From Amycolatopsis suaedae (GTDB lineage: Bacteria > Actinomycetota > Actinomycetes > Mycobacteriales > Pseudonocardiaceae), in NCBI RefSeq assembly GCF_004214935.1, contig NZ_SFCC01000006.1:358605-422604 (forward strand): a DNA stretch of 64,000 nt, given 5' to 3'. How positions within the stretch are numbered: the stretch's first letter is position 1; each line of letters begins with the position of its first letter. Under the pieces are notes generated by a model that saw nothing but the letters and a program-made list of their open reading frames with translations, ran no database searches and was not told the DNA's origin. The position numbers and the translations under genes are program-made. Shown here one piece after another: positions 19,345-27,185 of this stretch.

Positions 19345-20286
19345 CGCCGACCGCAGCCGGTGCTCGCCGCGGGCGGCGGCCCGGTCCGCGCCGGCCTTGC
19401 GGATGCGCTCCAGCTCCCCGGGGTCGTTCAGCAGCCGGTTGGTGCGCTCGCGGACCGGCGCCAGCGTCGCCACGACGGCCTCGGCCACGGCCTCCTTGAG
19501 CTGCCCGTTCGAGCTGTAGTCCGCCGCCAGGTCACGCGGCGCCGACCCGGTGCAGCCGGCCAGGATGTCCAGCAGGTTCGACACACCGGGCCTGCCGTCC
19601 GGGTCGTAGGTCACCTCCTCGCCGGAGTCGGTGACGGCCTTGCGGATCTTGCGGCGCAGGGCTTCCGGCTCGTCGAGGACGAACAGCGTGCCCGCGGTGT
19701 CGCGGGTGGACTTCGACATCTTGCGGCTCGGGTCGGTGAGGTCACGGACCCTGGCGGCAGCGGGCGGCAGTGTTGCCTCCGGGACCCTGAACACCTCGCC
19801 GTAGGTGCCGTTGAACCGCCGCGCCAGCGCCCTGGCCAGCTCGACGTGCTGACGCTGGTCCTCGCCGACCGGGACCTCGGCCGCACCCTGCAGCAGGATG
19901 TCGGCGGCCATCAGGACCGGATAGGTGAGCAGGCTCAGCCGCACCCCGCCACGCCCGACGCCCTTCTCCTTGAACTGCGTCATCCGCGCCGCCTCGCCGT
20001 AACTGGCCGTGCACTCCAGCACCCAGGTCAGCGCGCCCAGCTCGCGGGCGAGGTCGGACTGGACGAACACGGTCTCCTCGGGCACGCCGGCCGCGATGAG
20101 CACGGCCAGCTGCTCGCGTGCCAGCGACCGCAGCTTCGCCGGGTTGTGTGCGGTGGTCATCGCGTGCAGGTCGGACACGAAGTACAGGTCGTCACGGCCG
20201 CCCTCGCTCGCCCACCGGCGAATGGCCCCGAGGTAGTTGCCGAGATGGGCGTGGCCGGATGGCGTGATGGCGGACAGGCGGAGCAC
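19321..20286 (-). CDS. trpS: Tryptophan--tRNA ligase
   Basis: A 321-residue class I synthetase that charges tRNA-Trp. The HIGH-equivalent is in PSGHAHLGNYLGA (9-21), and KMSKS lies at 189-193. The GTG at 20286 is preceded by AAAGGA; an ATG further upstream would read through the attenuator and is rejected. The leader upstream carries a Trp-rich 14-codon peptide and competing hairpins, so expression should rise when charged tRNA-Trp is scarce. It is convergent with and overlaps mutT2. Confidence 0.93.
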   Translation of the reverse strand: MLRLSAITPSGHAHLGNYLGAIRRWASEGGRDDLYFVSDLHAMTTAHNPAKLRSLAREQLAVLIAAGVPEETVFVQSDLARELGALTWVLECTASYGEAARMTQFKEKGVGRGGVRLSLLTYPVLMAADILLQGAAEVPVGEDQRQHVELARALARRFNGTYGEVFRVPEATLPPAAARVRDLTDPSRKMSKSTRDTAGTLFVLDEPEALRRKIRKAVTDSGEEVTYDPDGRPGVSNLLDILAGCTGSAPRDLAADYSSNGQLKEAVAEAVVATLAPVRERTNRLLNDPGELERIRKAGADRAAARGEHRLRSALRLIGAG

Positions 20287-20339
20287 GGTTGGTCCTTTCG
20301 GTCGACTGGCCGCCCGGCCGAAGGTCCCTCCGGCAAACG

Positions 20340-20411
20340 AAAGGGCCACCCGGTCGCGGGCGGCCCTTGCTTTTGCTGTGCGCAGGAATGGTCAGGCCGC
20401 CGTCGGCGGCC
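20340..20411 (-). promoter_or_regulatory. trpS transcription attenuator (competing hairpins)
   Basis: On the minus strand, segment 1 GGCCGCC (20405-20411) pairs with segment 2 GGCGGCC (20395-20401). Segment 2 can instead pair with segment 3 GGCCGCC (20359-20365). Segment 3 lies inside the terminator arm AAGGGCC...GGCCCTT (20368-20362 with 20347-20341; inner CGGG/CCCG pairing), which is followed by TTTCGTTT. Segment 1 overlaps the second Trp codon of the leader peptide. This is the classical 1:2, 2:3, 3:4 logic: stalling at Trp exposes 2:3 and prevents termination. Confidence 0.8.
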
Positions 20412-20436
20412 ACCAGTTCCGGACAGGAGTGCGCAT
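20392..20436 (-). CDS. trpS leader peptide
   Basis: Fourteen codons read MRTPVRNWWPPTAA then TGA. Two adjacent TGG codons lie at 20415-20410. Trp is rare, so a tandem pair in a mini-ORF that sits directly before mutually exclusive hairpins and trpS is strong evidence for ribosome-mediated attenuation. The RNWW core resembles trp leader peptides described in Streptomyces. The peptide itself probably has no other function. Confidence 0.8.
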   Translation of the reverse strand: MRTPVRNWWPPTAA

Positions 20437-20508
20437 AGTGGGCACAATACAGCACCGACCAGGCGGTTAACAGGGTTCATCCGGTGTGAACGGAGTTACC
20501 GTCGAGGG

Positions 20509-20808
20509 ATGTATGTCGTACTGCTGCACTACACGGCGCCGCTCGAAGAAATCGACTACGTGCTGCCCGACCACGCCGAATGGCTGGCCAGGCAGTACGA
20601 ACACGGGAACTTCCTCGCGTCCGGCAGGCGAAATCCACGGACCGGCGGGGTGATCATCGCCCGGCCGATGCTGCGCGGGAAACTCGACGCGATCCTGGCC
20701 ACTGATCCGTTCGCGCTCAATCACCTGGCCACCTACGAGGTGATCGAGTTCTCCGCGACGCGGACGGCTCCGGAATTCAGTCCGGTGAACGAGGCTGTCG
20801 CGCACTAG
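20509..20808 (+). CDS. YciI-family protein
   Basis: A 99-residue ferredoxin-like fold protein of the YciI/YCII group: MYVVLLHYTAPLEEIDYVLPDHAEWL with the conserved His, ASGRR, and the C-terminal DPFALNHLATYEVIEF. These small dimeric proteins are suspected hydrolases or dehydrochlorinase-like enzymes; the substrate is unknown. The ATG at 20509 follows GAGGG. It diverges from the trpS leader and is convergent with the Cys-rich small gene, with 10 bp between stops. Confidence 0.8.
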   Translation: MYVVLLHYTAPLEEIDYVLPDHAEWLARQYEHGNFLASGRRNPRTGGVIIARPMLRGKLDAILATDPFALNHLATYEVIEFSATRTAPEFSPVNEAVAH

Positions 20809-20818
20809 TCCACAGAAC

Positions 20819-20971
20819 TCAGGCCGCCGCCTTCTTCGCCTTCTTCAGCGCGAGGACGGGACATTTCTTGCACCGCGGTTTGGATTTGCAGCACTTCTTC
20901 TTTACCTTGCCGGCTTTCATCAGCCTGCGCACCACGGCACGGGGATCTTCGTCCGCGTGCTTCTTGCCCAC
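20819..20971 (-). CDS. Cys/Lys-rich 50-residue protein behind an iron box
   Basis: The frame starts MGKKHADEDPRAVVRRLMKA, continues with a very basic stretch holding CC (27-28) and CKKC (34-37), and ends in Lys/Ala repeats. Four Cys in CC-x5-C-x2-C could bind Fe, Zn or an Fe-S cluster; about 30 percent of the residues are Lys or Arg, suggesting nucleic-acid or ribosome contact. The GTG at 20971 has GGAG about 11 nt upstream. An IdeR/DtxR iron box 40 bp upstream predicts expression under iron starvation. Similar short proteins seem conserved in actinobacteria, but I know no assigned function. Confidence 0.7.
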   Translation of the reverse strand: MGKKHADEDPRAVVRRLMKAGKVKKKCCKSKPRCKKCPVLALKKAKKAAA

Positions 20972-21010
20972 TGCCGTCCAACTCCAAGCTTCGTTCGGGA
21001 AGCGTTCAGA

Positions 21011-21029
21011 TTAGGTTAGGCTAACCGAT
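21011..21029 (-). promoter_or_regulatory. IdeR/DmdR-type iron box
   Basis: TTAGGTTAGGCTAACCGAT matches 16 of 19 positions of the DtxR/IdeR consensus TTAGGTTAGGCTAACCTAA, with mismatches only at the last three. On the minus strand a possible -10 TAATCT overlaps it. It lies 40 bp before the Cys-rich small gene and 133 bp before typA; orientation and proximity favour the small gene. Confidence 0.8.
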
Positions 21030-21161
21030 GATCGGGCGTGGGCCTGGTCACATTGGGGCACGGGGTATCCTAGCCGTGATCACGTGTGGCCGACGCCGGT
21101 CCACCGCCGAGTACCCCGGTGAGTGATCGCCTACCCGTACCAAGTGTTCAGGAGCTTACGC

Positions 21162-23087
21162 GTGCCCGCAGCCAGTGTCACCGCAGCAGGAGCCGACCGG
21201 GTGACATCGGGCAGGACCCGGCCCGACCTCCGGAATATCGCCATCGTCGCCCACGTCGACCACGGCAAGACCACCCTGGTCGACGCCATGCTGCGGCAGT
21301 CCGGCGCGTTCGCCGAACGTGCCGAGCCGGTCGACCGGGTCATGGACTCCGGCGAGCTGGAGCGGGAAAAGGGCATCACGATCCTCGCCAAGAACACCTC
21401 GATCCGCAGGCAGACGCCGGACGGGCCGGTCACCATCAACGTGATCGACACCCCCGGTCACGCCGACTTCGGCGGTGAGGTCGAGCGCGGACTGTCCATG
21501 GTGGACGGTGTGGTGCTGCTGGTCGACGCCAGCGAGGGCCCGCTGCCGCAGACCCGGTTCGTGCTGCGCAAGACGCTGGAGGCAGGACTGCCGGTCATCC
21601 TGGTCGTCAACAAGGTCGACCGGCCGGACGCCCGCATCGCCGAGGTCGTCGAGGAGACCCACGACCTGCTGCTCGACCTCGCCGGTGACATCGAGCACGC
21701 CGACCTGGACGCGGTGCTCGACCTGCCGGTCATCTACGCCTCCGCCCGCGCGGGCCGCGCCAGCACCGAGCAGCCCGCCGACGGTGGGCTGCCGGACAAC
21801 GAGAACCTGGACCCGCTGTTCGACGTCCTGCTGCGGCACGTCCCGCCGCCTGCCGCCGACCTGGACGCCCCGCTGCGCGCGCTGGTCACCAACCTGGACG
21901 CGTCCAGCTTCCTCGGCCGGATCGCGCTGATCCGCATTCACGCGGGCAGGCTGCGCAAGGGCCAGACCGTGGCCTGGCTGCGCGAGGACGGCAGCATCCA
22001 GTCGGTCCGCATCTCCGAGCTGCTGGTCACCGAGGCCCTCACTCGCGTGCCCGCCACCGAGGCGGCCGCCGGAGACCTGGTCGCCATCGCCGGAATCCCG
22101 GACATCACTATCGGCGACACGCTCGCCGACCCGGACGCGCCGGAGGCGCTGCCGCGCATCACCGTCGACGAGCCGGCCATCTCGATGACCATCGGCGTCA
22201 ACAGCTCGCCGCTGGCCGGCCGCAACGGCGGCGACAAGCTGACCGCCCGCCTGGTCAAGTCCCGGCTGGACGCCGAACTGGTCGGCAACGTGAGCATCCG
22301 CGTGCTGCCGACCGAGCGCCCGGACACCTGGGAGGTCCAGGGCCGCGGTGAGCTGGCCCTGGCGATCCTCGTCGAGCAGATGCGCCGCGAGGGCTTCGAG
22401 CTGACCGTCGGCAAGCCGCAGGTGGTCACCCGCACCATCGACGGCAAGCTGCACGAGCCGTTCGAGCGCCTGTCCATCGACGCGCCCGAGGAGCACCTCG
22501 GTGCCATCACCCAGCTGCTGGCCGCCCGCAAGGGCCGCATGGAGCACATGGGCGGGCACGGCAGCGGCCGGATCAAGCTGGACTACGTCCTGCCCGCGCG
22601 GGGCCTCATCGGCTTCCGCACCGACTTCCTCACCGAGACGCGTGGCACCGGCATCGCCAACCACGTCTTCGAGGGCTACCAGCCGTGGGCGGGCGAGATC
22701 CGCACCCGCCACAGCGGCTCGCTGGTCGCCGACCGGTCCGGCCCGGTGACCTCCTACGCGCTGATCCAGCTTGCCGACCGGGGCACGTTCTTCGTCGAGC
22801 CGGGCGCGGCGGTGTACGAGGGCATGGTCGTCGGCGAGAACCCGCGTGCCGAGGACCTCGACATCAACATCACCAAGGAGAGGAAGCTCACCAACATGCG
22901 GACCTCCGCCGGTGACGAGCTGGAGCGGCTGGCTCGCCCGCGCAAGCTCGGCCTGGAGGAGGCGCTGGAGTTCTGCGCGGTCGACGAATGCGTCGAGGTG
23001 GCGCCGGAAGCGGTACGGGTGCGCAAGGTGACGCTGGACGTCAACCAGCGCGCAAAGGAGCGCAACCGCCTCAAGACCAGGGGCTGA
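21162..23087 (+). CDS. typA: Ribosome-binding GTPase TypA/BipA
   Basis: A 641-residue translational GTPase related to EF-G and LepA that assists ribosome assembly and stress adaptation. The P-loop AHVDHGKTT is at 30-38, followed by [12 protein letters not shown] (switch I), [14 protein letters not shown] (switch II), and NKVDRPDAR. The C-terminal BipA-specific domain has [18 protein letters not shown] and [11 protein letters not shown]. The GTG at 21162 follows AGGAG by 7 nt; an upstream in-frame GTG near 21123 lacks such a site. In M. tuberculosis typA (Rv1165) directly precedes lpqW, as here. Confidence 0.93.
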   Translation: MPAASVTAAGADRVTSGRTRPDLRNIAIVAHVDHGKTTLVDAMLRQSGAFAERAEPVDRVMDSGELEREKGITILAKNTSIRRQTPDGPVTINVIDTPGHADFGGEVERGLSMVDGVVLLVDASEGPLPQTRFVLRKTLEAGLPVILVVNKVDRPDARIAEVVEETHDLLLDLAGDIEHADLDAVLDLPVIYASARAGRASTEQPADGGLPDNENLDPLFDVLLRHVPPPAADLDAPLRALVTNLDASSFLGRIALIRIHAGRLRKGQTVAWLREDGSIQSVRISELLVTEALTRVPATEAAAGDLVAIAGIPDITIGDTLADPDAPEALPRITVDEPAISMTIGVNSSPLAGRNGGDKLTARLVKSRLDAELVGNVSIRVLPTERPDTWEVQGRGELALAILVEQMRREGFELTVGKPQVVTRTIDGKLHEPFERLSIDAPEEHLGAITQLLAARKGRMEHMGGHGSGRIKLDYVLPARGLIGFRTDFLTETRGTGIANHVFEGYQPWAGEIRTRHSGSLVADRSGPVTSYALIQLADRGTFFVEPGAAVYEGMVVGENPRAEDLDINITKERKLTNMRTSAGDELERLARPRKLGLEEALEFCAVDECVEVAPEAVRVRKVTLDVNQRAKERNRLKTRG

Positions 23088-23157
23088 GCCTCCCGGTTAG
23101 CGCCGGGTTCACCCGGTGCGGCACACTCGGGTCCCCGGTGGGAGTAAAGGGGGAGCG

Positions 23158-24906
23158 GTGAGGGCCAGGCGACTGACGGCGGTGTCCATCCTGCTGGCCG
23201 CGCTCGCCGGCTGCTCGAACACGCCGCCCCCGCCCGTGGTCACCTCGCCGGTGGCCCAGTCGTCGCCGACGCCGACCGACACCGCCTCGCAGATCGTCAT
23301 CGGTGTCGACGACATCGTCGGCGGCTACAACCCGCACGCGCTCGCCGACTCCTCGGTCGTCACCTCCGCGCTGGCGCAGCTGCTGCTGCCGTCGGTGTTC
23401 CGGCCCGGCCCCGACGGCGTGCCCAAGCTGGACACCAACCTGATGCGGTCGGCCGAGGTGATCTCCGGCGGGCCCGGCTCGCCGACGGACGGCCCGTTCG
23501 TGGTCGCCTACGACATCCGGCCGGACGCCTCGTGGTCCGACGGCGCGCCGATCGCCGCCGAGGATTTCGTCTACCTCGCCAACGCCATGCGCGAGCAGCC
23601 CGGCGTCGTGGAACCGGCAGGCTACCGGCTGATCACCGGCGTCCAGTCCCGCGAGGGCGGCAAGCGGGTCGAGGTCACCTTCGCCAAGCCGTACCCGGCG
23701 TGGCAGACCCTGTTCGACAACCTGCTGCCCCAGCACCTGCTCAAGGACGCACCCGGCGGCTGGCGGGCCGCCCTGGAGGGCGGCTTCCCCGCCTACGGCG
23801 GCCCGTTTGCCATCAAGAACCTCGACCGCGACCGCGGCGAGATCATCCTGGAGCGCAACGAGCGGTACTGGGAGAAACCCGCCGCCGTCGACCGGCTGGT
23901 GTTCCGCAGGGGCGACCAGCCCGCGACCGCCGGTGCCCTCGGGTCGGGCACGGTCCAGCTCGCGCTCGTCCGCACCGACTCGACCGGCCTCAAGCGGCTC
24001 GGCGAACTCGGCCAGCAGGTCGAGCTGCACACGGTCGCGCGGCCGAGGGTGGCGAGCGTGCTGCTGCGGCCCGCCGCCGGGCAGCCGCTGGCCGACGAGC
24101 GGGTCCGGGCAGGCGTCGCCGCGTTGCTGGACCGCGGCAGGCTGATCGAGGAGGGCGTCTCCGGCGGTGCGTCGGCGACGCTGCGGGCCGACGCCCAGGT
24201 CACGCCGCCCGCCGCACCCGGCTACCGGCCGACCGCACCGCCCGCCGGTCCGCCGGTCACCCAGGACCTGCGCAGGGCCGAGGAACTGCTGACCTCGGCA
24301 GGCTACGTCCGGGAGGCGGGGCTTTGGCGCCGCGACGGCAGGCCGTTGTCGCTGGTCGTGGCCTCGCCAGGGGAGCAGGAACCCTACGCCTCCATCGCCA
24401 AGGAGCTGTCCAGCCAGCTCGTCGCCGCCGGAGTCGAGGTACGCACCACCAACCCCGCCCCCCGCGAGTTGTTCACCAACCTGCTCGCGCTGCCCGCGGG
24501 CCCGGGCGCTCCTCCGGTCGACGGCGCGGTGGGTGTCGACATCGCCGTCGTGCCGCAGACGGCGAGCGGGAACGCCGCGTCGGTGCTGGCGTCGAACTTC
24601 GGCTGCCGGACCGAGACCGAACCGCCGGCGGGACAGGAGAACGCGGCCGAGCCACCGGCGAACCCGGCGTCCTTCTGCGACAAGGCACTCCAGCCCAGTA
24701 TCGAGGCCACGCTGACCGGTGCGGCGCCGCCTGCCGAGTCGCTGGCCAACCTGGAGCCCGAGCTGTGGCGGCGCATGGTGAACATCCCGCTGTTCCAGCT
24801 CGCCGACACGCTCGCCGTGGGCAAGGGCGTCTCCGGGGTGGTGCCGGGACCGCCGATGGTCGGCCCGTTCGGCAACGCCGTGAACTGGACGCGGGGCAGT
24901 CGCTAG
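23158..24906 (+). CDS. lpqW: LpqW-like lipoprotein (oligopeptide-binding fold)
   Basis: A 582-residue lipoprotein with lipobox LAGC (C19) and a Pro/Thr-rich linker, then a solute-binding family 5 domain: VIGVDDIVGGYNPHALADS, WSDGAPIAAEDFVYLANAM, and YWEKPAAVDRLVFR. Mycobacterial LpqW has this fold but regulates phosphatidylinositol mannoside/lipoarabinomannan synthesis rather than uptake. The GTG at 23158 is preceded by GGGGGAG. It is followed by two true substrate-binding paralogs and permease genes. Role as LpqW is inferred from position after typA and from fold. Confidence 0.8.
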   Translation: MRARRLTAVSILLAALAGCSNTPPPPVVTSPVAQSSPTPTDTASQIVIGVDDIVGGYNPHALADSSVVTSALAQLLLPSVFRPGPDGVPKLDTNLMRSAEVISGGPGSPTDGPFVVAYDIRPDASWSDGAPIAAEDFVYLANAMREQPGVVEPAGYRLITGVQSREGGKRVEVTFAKPYPAWQTLFDNLLPQHLLKDAPGGWRAALEGGFPAYGGPFAIKNLDRDRGEIILERNERYWEKPAAVDRLVFRRGDQPATAGALGSGTVQLALVRTDSTGLKRLGELGQQVELHTVARPRVASVLLRPAAGQPLADERVRAGVAALLDRGRLIEEGVSGGASATLRADAQVTPPAAPGYRPTAPPAGPPVTQDLRRAEELLTSAGYVREAGLWRRDGRPLSLVVASPGEQEPYASIAKELSSQLVAAGVEVRTTNPAPRELFTNLLALPAGPGAPPVDGAVGVDIAVVPQTASGNAASVLASNFGCRTETEPPAGQENAAEPPANPASFCDKALQPSIEATLTGAAPPAESLANLEPELWRRMVNIPLFQLADTLAVGKGVSGVVPGPPMVGPFGNAVNWTRGSR

Positions 24907-24969
24907 GTCACGTTGAGTAGGCGACGTCGCGGTTACGCCCAGGTGGCGCAGTGCCGGGTATGTCCGGCC

Positions 24970-25030
24970 GTCACCCTTTGGTCACGATCTCCGCTGAACA
25001 GGTGACCGCCGGGCAACGGCTTTCTAGCGT
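24970..25030 (+). promoter_or_regulatory. Promoter and repeat element of the first oligopeptide-binding gene
   Basis: GTCACCCTTTGGTCACGATC (24970-24989) holds GTCAC twice with an 11-bp period. It is followed by a likely -35 GTGACC (25002-25007), a 17-bp spacer and -10 TAGCGT (25025-25030). The same layout recurs at 27003-27064 before the paralog. The repeats may be the site of an OmpR-family regulator. Confidence 0.6.
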
Positions 25031-25086
25031 GCCGGGAACGGCCCTGGCTTGGTGTCAGGCCGAGTGTGCTTGGAGGGCACCACGGT

Positions 25087-26889
25087 ATGAGGAGATCCAA
25101 AGCGGTTGCCGGCTGGGCGCTTGTCGCCAGCACGGCGCTGGTCCTGACGGCGTGCAGCGGCGGTGGCGGCGAAACCGGCGACACCAACACCGGCACGACG
25201 GCCGACATCAAGAGCATGGCCACGGGCAAGGCGCAGAACGGGGAGAACTTCCGTCTGGCTGAGACCCAGCCGTTCGACGAGATCACCCTGGCTATCGACG
25301 ACGGGTACTCGGCGTACAACAACGACGCGGCCAGCGCCAACAACTCCTACAACACGTTCGTGCTGGTCGCCACCCTGGCCGGCGCCGGGTTCCTGGACGG
25401 CAACAACAAGCCGATCCTGAACAACGACGTGATGGAGTCCTGGACGGTCACCTCGCCGAACCCGCAGGTCGTCCAGTGGAAGATCAAGCCGAACGTCAAG
25501 TGGTCCGACGGCGAGGCCTGGGACTGCGACGACTTCTACCTCTCCTGGTTGTCGCACAACAACCTGATCAAGGAGAACGGCGGGGCGATCTTCCAGTCCT
25601 CGTCGACCTCCGGCTACGAGTTCGTCAGGGAGGCCTCCTGCAAGGACCCGCTGACGTTCGAGGCCAAGTTCGAGAAGCCCTTCCTCGACTACAAGAGCAT
25701 GTTCAACCCGACGGCCGTGCTGCCCGCGCACATCATGGAGAAGGCCGTCGGCATCCAGGACATCACCACGCTGAACCTGGACAGCCCGATCGCCGAGCTG
25801 AAGAAGGTCGCCGACTACTGGAACACGAAGTGGACCGGCTTCAACCCGGCCACCATGCCGGGGTCGGGCCCGTACATGATCAGCGACTACGTGCCCAACA
25901 CCGAGACGGTGACGCTGACCCGCAACCCGCACTGGATCGGTGCGAAGGGCGGCCCGAACAAGATCATCGTCCGCGGTATCCCGGACACCAAGGCCGCCGC
26001 GACGGCGCTGCAGAACGGTGAGATCGACGTCCTGGGCTCGGTGCAGCCGGACCAGAACGCCGCGAACACCCTCAAGGGCCTGGCCAGCCAGGGCGTCCTG
26101 TACGGCTCGGCACCACGCCTGTCGTTCGAGCACCTGGACATGAACTTCACCCGGCCGCTGTTCCAGGACGAGGCCGTCCGCAAGGCGTTCTTCGAGGTGG
26201 TCAACCGCCAGGAGATCGTGGACAAACTGCTCAAGGACGTCCAGGCGGACATCAAGCCGCTCAACGGGATCATTTATTTCCCCGGTGAGGAGGGCTACCA
26301 GGACGTCTACGCCGACAAGACCGGCAAGGGCGCCGAGGCGGCGGCCAAGACGCTGTCCGACGCCGGCTGGGTCAAGGGGCCGGACGGCATCTTCGCCAAG
26401 AACGGCACCCGGCTCTCGTTCACGATCACGCACAACGAGAACGCACGGCGTAGCCAGACCGTCGAGCTGATCATCCCGATGGCCAAGGCCGCGGGTATCG
26501 AGGTCAAGGATGAGACCGACGCCAACTTCCTCAAGGGCCGGGTCAACCGCGGCGACTACGACGTCGCGCTGTTCGGCTGGTCGGCGACGCCGTTCAAGTC
26601 CGACCAGCTGCCCATCTACAGCACCAAGGCGAAGGGCGGCAGCGAGAACTACCAGGGCCTGAGCAACGAGGCACTGGACAAGGCGCTGGCCGAGGCCGTG
26701 GTCGCCACCGACCCGGCCGCGGCGATGAGGTCCTACCAGCAGGCCGACAAGCTGCTGGCGGAGAGCTACGCGACGCTGCCGCTGTTCCAGACGCCCTCGA
26801 TGTGGGGCTTCCGGGGTATCGACCGGGTCTACATGCAGTCGTACTACGGCGCGCTGTGGAACGTCGGCGAGTGGGTCAAGAACGGCTGA
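25087..26889 (+). CDS. ABC transporter substrate-binding lipoprotein, copy 1
   Basis: A 600-residue family 5 (oligopeptide/dipeptide-type) binding lipoprotein with lipobox LTAC (C23). Landmarks are IDDGYSAYNND, NVKWSDGEAWDCDDFY, MPGSGPYMISDY, NGEIDVLGSVQPDQ and the C-terminal SMWGFRGIDRVYMQSY. It is highly similar by eye to copy 2 along its whole length, so they arose by tandem duplication. The ATG at 25087 has GGAGGG 9 nt upstream, in both copies. It feeds the OppBC-type permeases downstream, probably with peptides; ligand preference may differ between the copies. Confidence 0.9.
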   Translation: MRRSKAVAGWALVASTALVLTACSGGGGETGDTNTGTTADIKSMATGKAQNGENFRLAETQPFDEITLAIDDGYSAYNNDAASANNSYNTFVLVATLAGAGFLDGNNKPILNNDVMESWTVTSPNPQVVQWKIKPNVKWSDGEAWDCDDFYLSWLSHNNLIKENGGAIFQSSSTSGYEFVREASCKDPLTFEAKFEKPFLDYKSMFNPTAVLPAHIMEKAVGIQDITTLNLDSPIAELKKVADYWNTKWTGFNPATMPGSGPYMISDYVPNTETVTLTRNPHWIGAKGGPNKIIVRGIPDTKAAATALQNGEIDVLGSVQPDQNAANTLKGLASQGVLYGSAPRLSFEHLDMNFTRPLFQDEAVRKAFFEVVNRQEIVDKLLKDVQADIKPLNGIIYFPGEEGYQDVYADKTGKGAEAAAKTLSDAGWVKGPDGIFAKNGTRLSFTITHNENARRSQTVELIIPMAKAAGIEVKDETDANFLKGRVNRGDYDVALFGWSATPFKSDQLPIYSTKAKGGSENYQGLSNEALDKALAEAVVATDPAAAMRSYQQADKLLAESYATLPLFQTPSMWGFRGIDRVYMQSYYGALWNVGEWVKNG

Positions 26890-26923
26890 TCGACCCCTCC
26901 GTTCGTGCTGGACCGATTGAGTG

Positions 26924-26959
26924 AGAAACGGGTCCGGGCAGGTGCCCGGACCCGTTTCT
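26924..26959 (+). terminator. Rho-independent terminator after copy 1
   Basis: Perfect 17-bp arms AGAAACGGGTCCGGGCA and TGCCCGGACCCGTTTCT are separated by GG, with a short T-containing tail. It lies 35 bp after the stop. It should uncouple copy 1 from copy 2. Confidence 0.85.
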
Positions 26960-27002
26960 GCTACCTGCAGGTAACCGTTGTATGTCCAACCGTCGTGTCG
27001 AT

Positions 27003-27064
27003 GTCACCCTTTGGTCACGATCGCACCTGAACTGGTGACCCAGCGCACCGACCCTTTCTAGCGT
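27003..27064 (+). promoter_or_regulatory. Promoter and repeat element of the second oligopeptide-binding gene
   Basis: The 20-mer GTCACCCTTTGGTCACGATC (27003-27022) is identical to that at 24970. The -35 GTGACC (27035-27040) is again 32 bp from the start of the element, with an 18-bp spacer and -10 TAGCGT (27059-27064). The leader to the gene is about 115 nt, longer than in copy 1. Confidence 0.6.
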
Positions 27065-27185
27065 GCTCCCGCAGTGCGCCAAGTGAGTGTCGATTGGCGT
27101 GTCATAAGCTCCGGCCAAATATCCGGAGCAGTGCGGGTCCCGCGGTTCACACCATCAGGGCCCAGTGCTAGGAGGGCACACGTAA

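Noticed and set aside
24970..25007. GlnR nitrogen-control boxes
   Set aside because: GTCAC repeats are present, but the alternating GAAAC half-sites at the right spacing are not.
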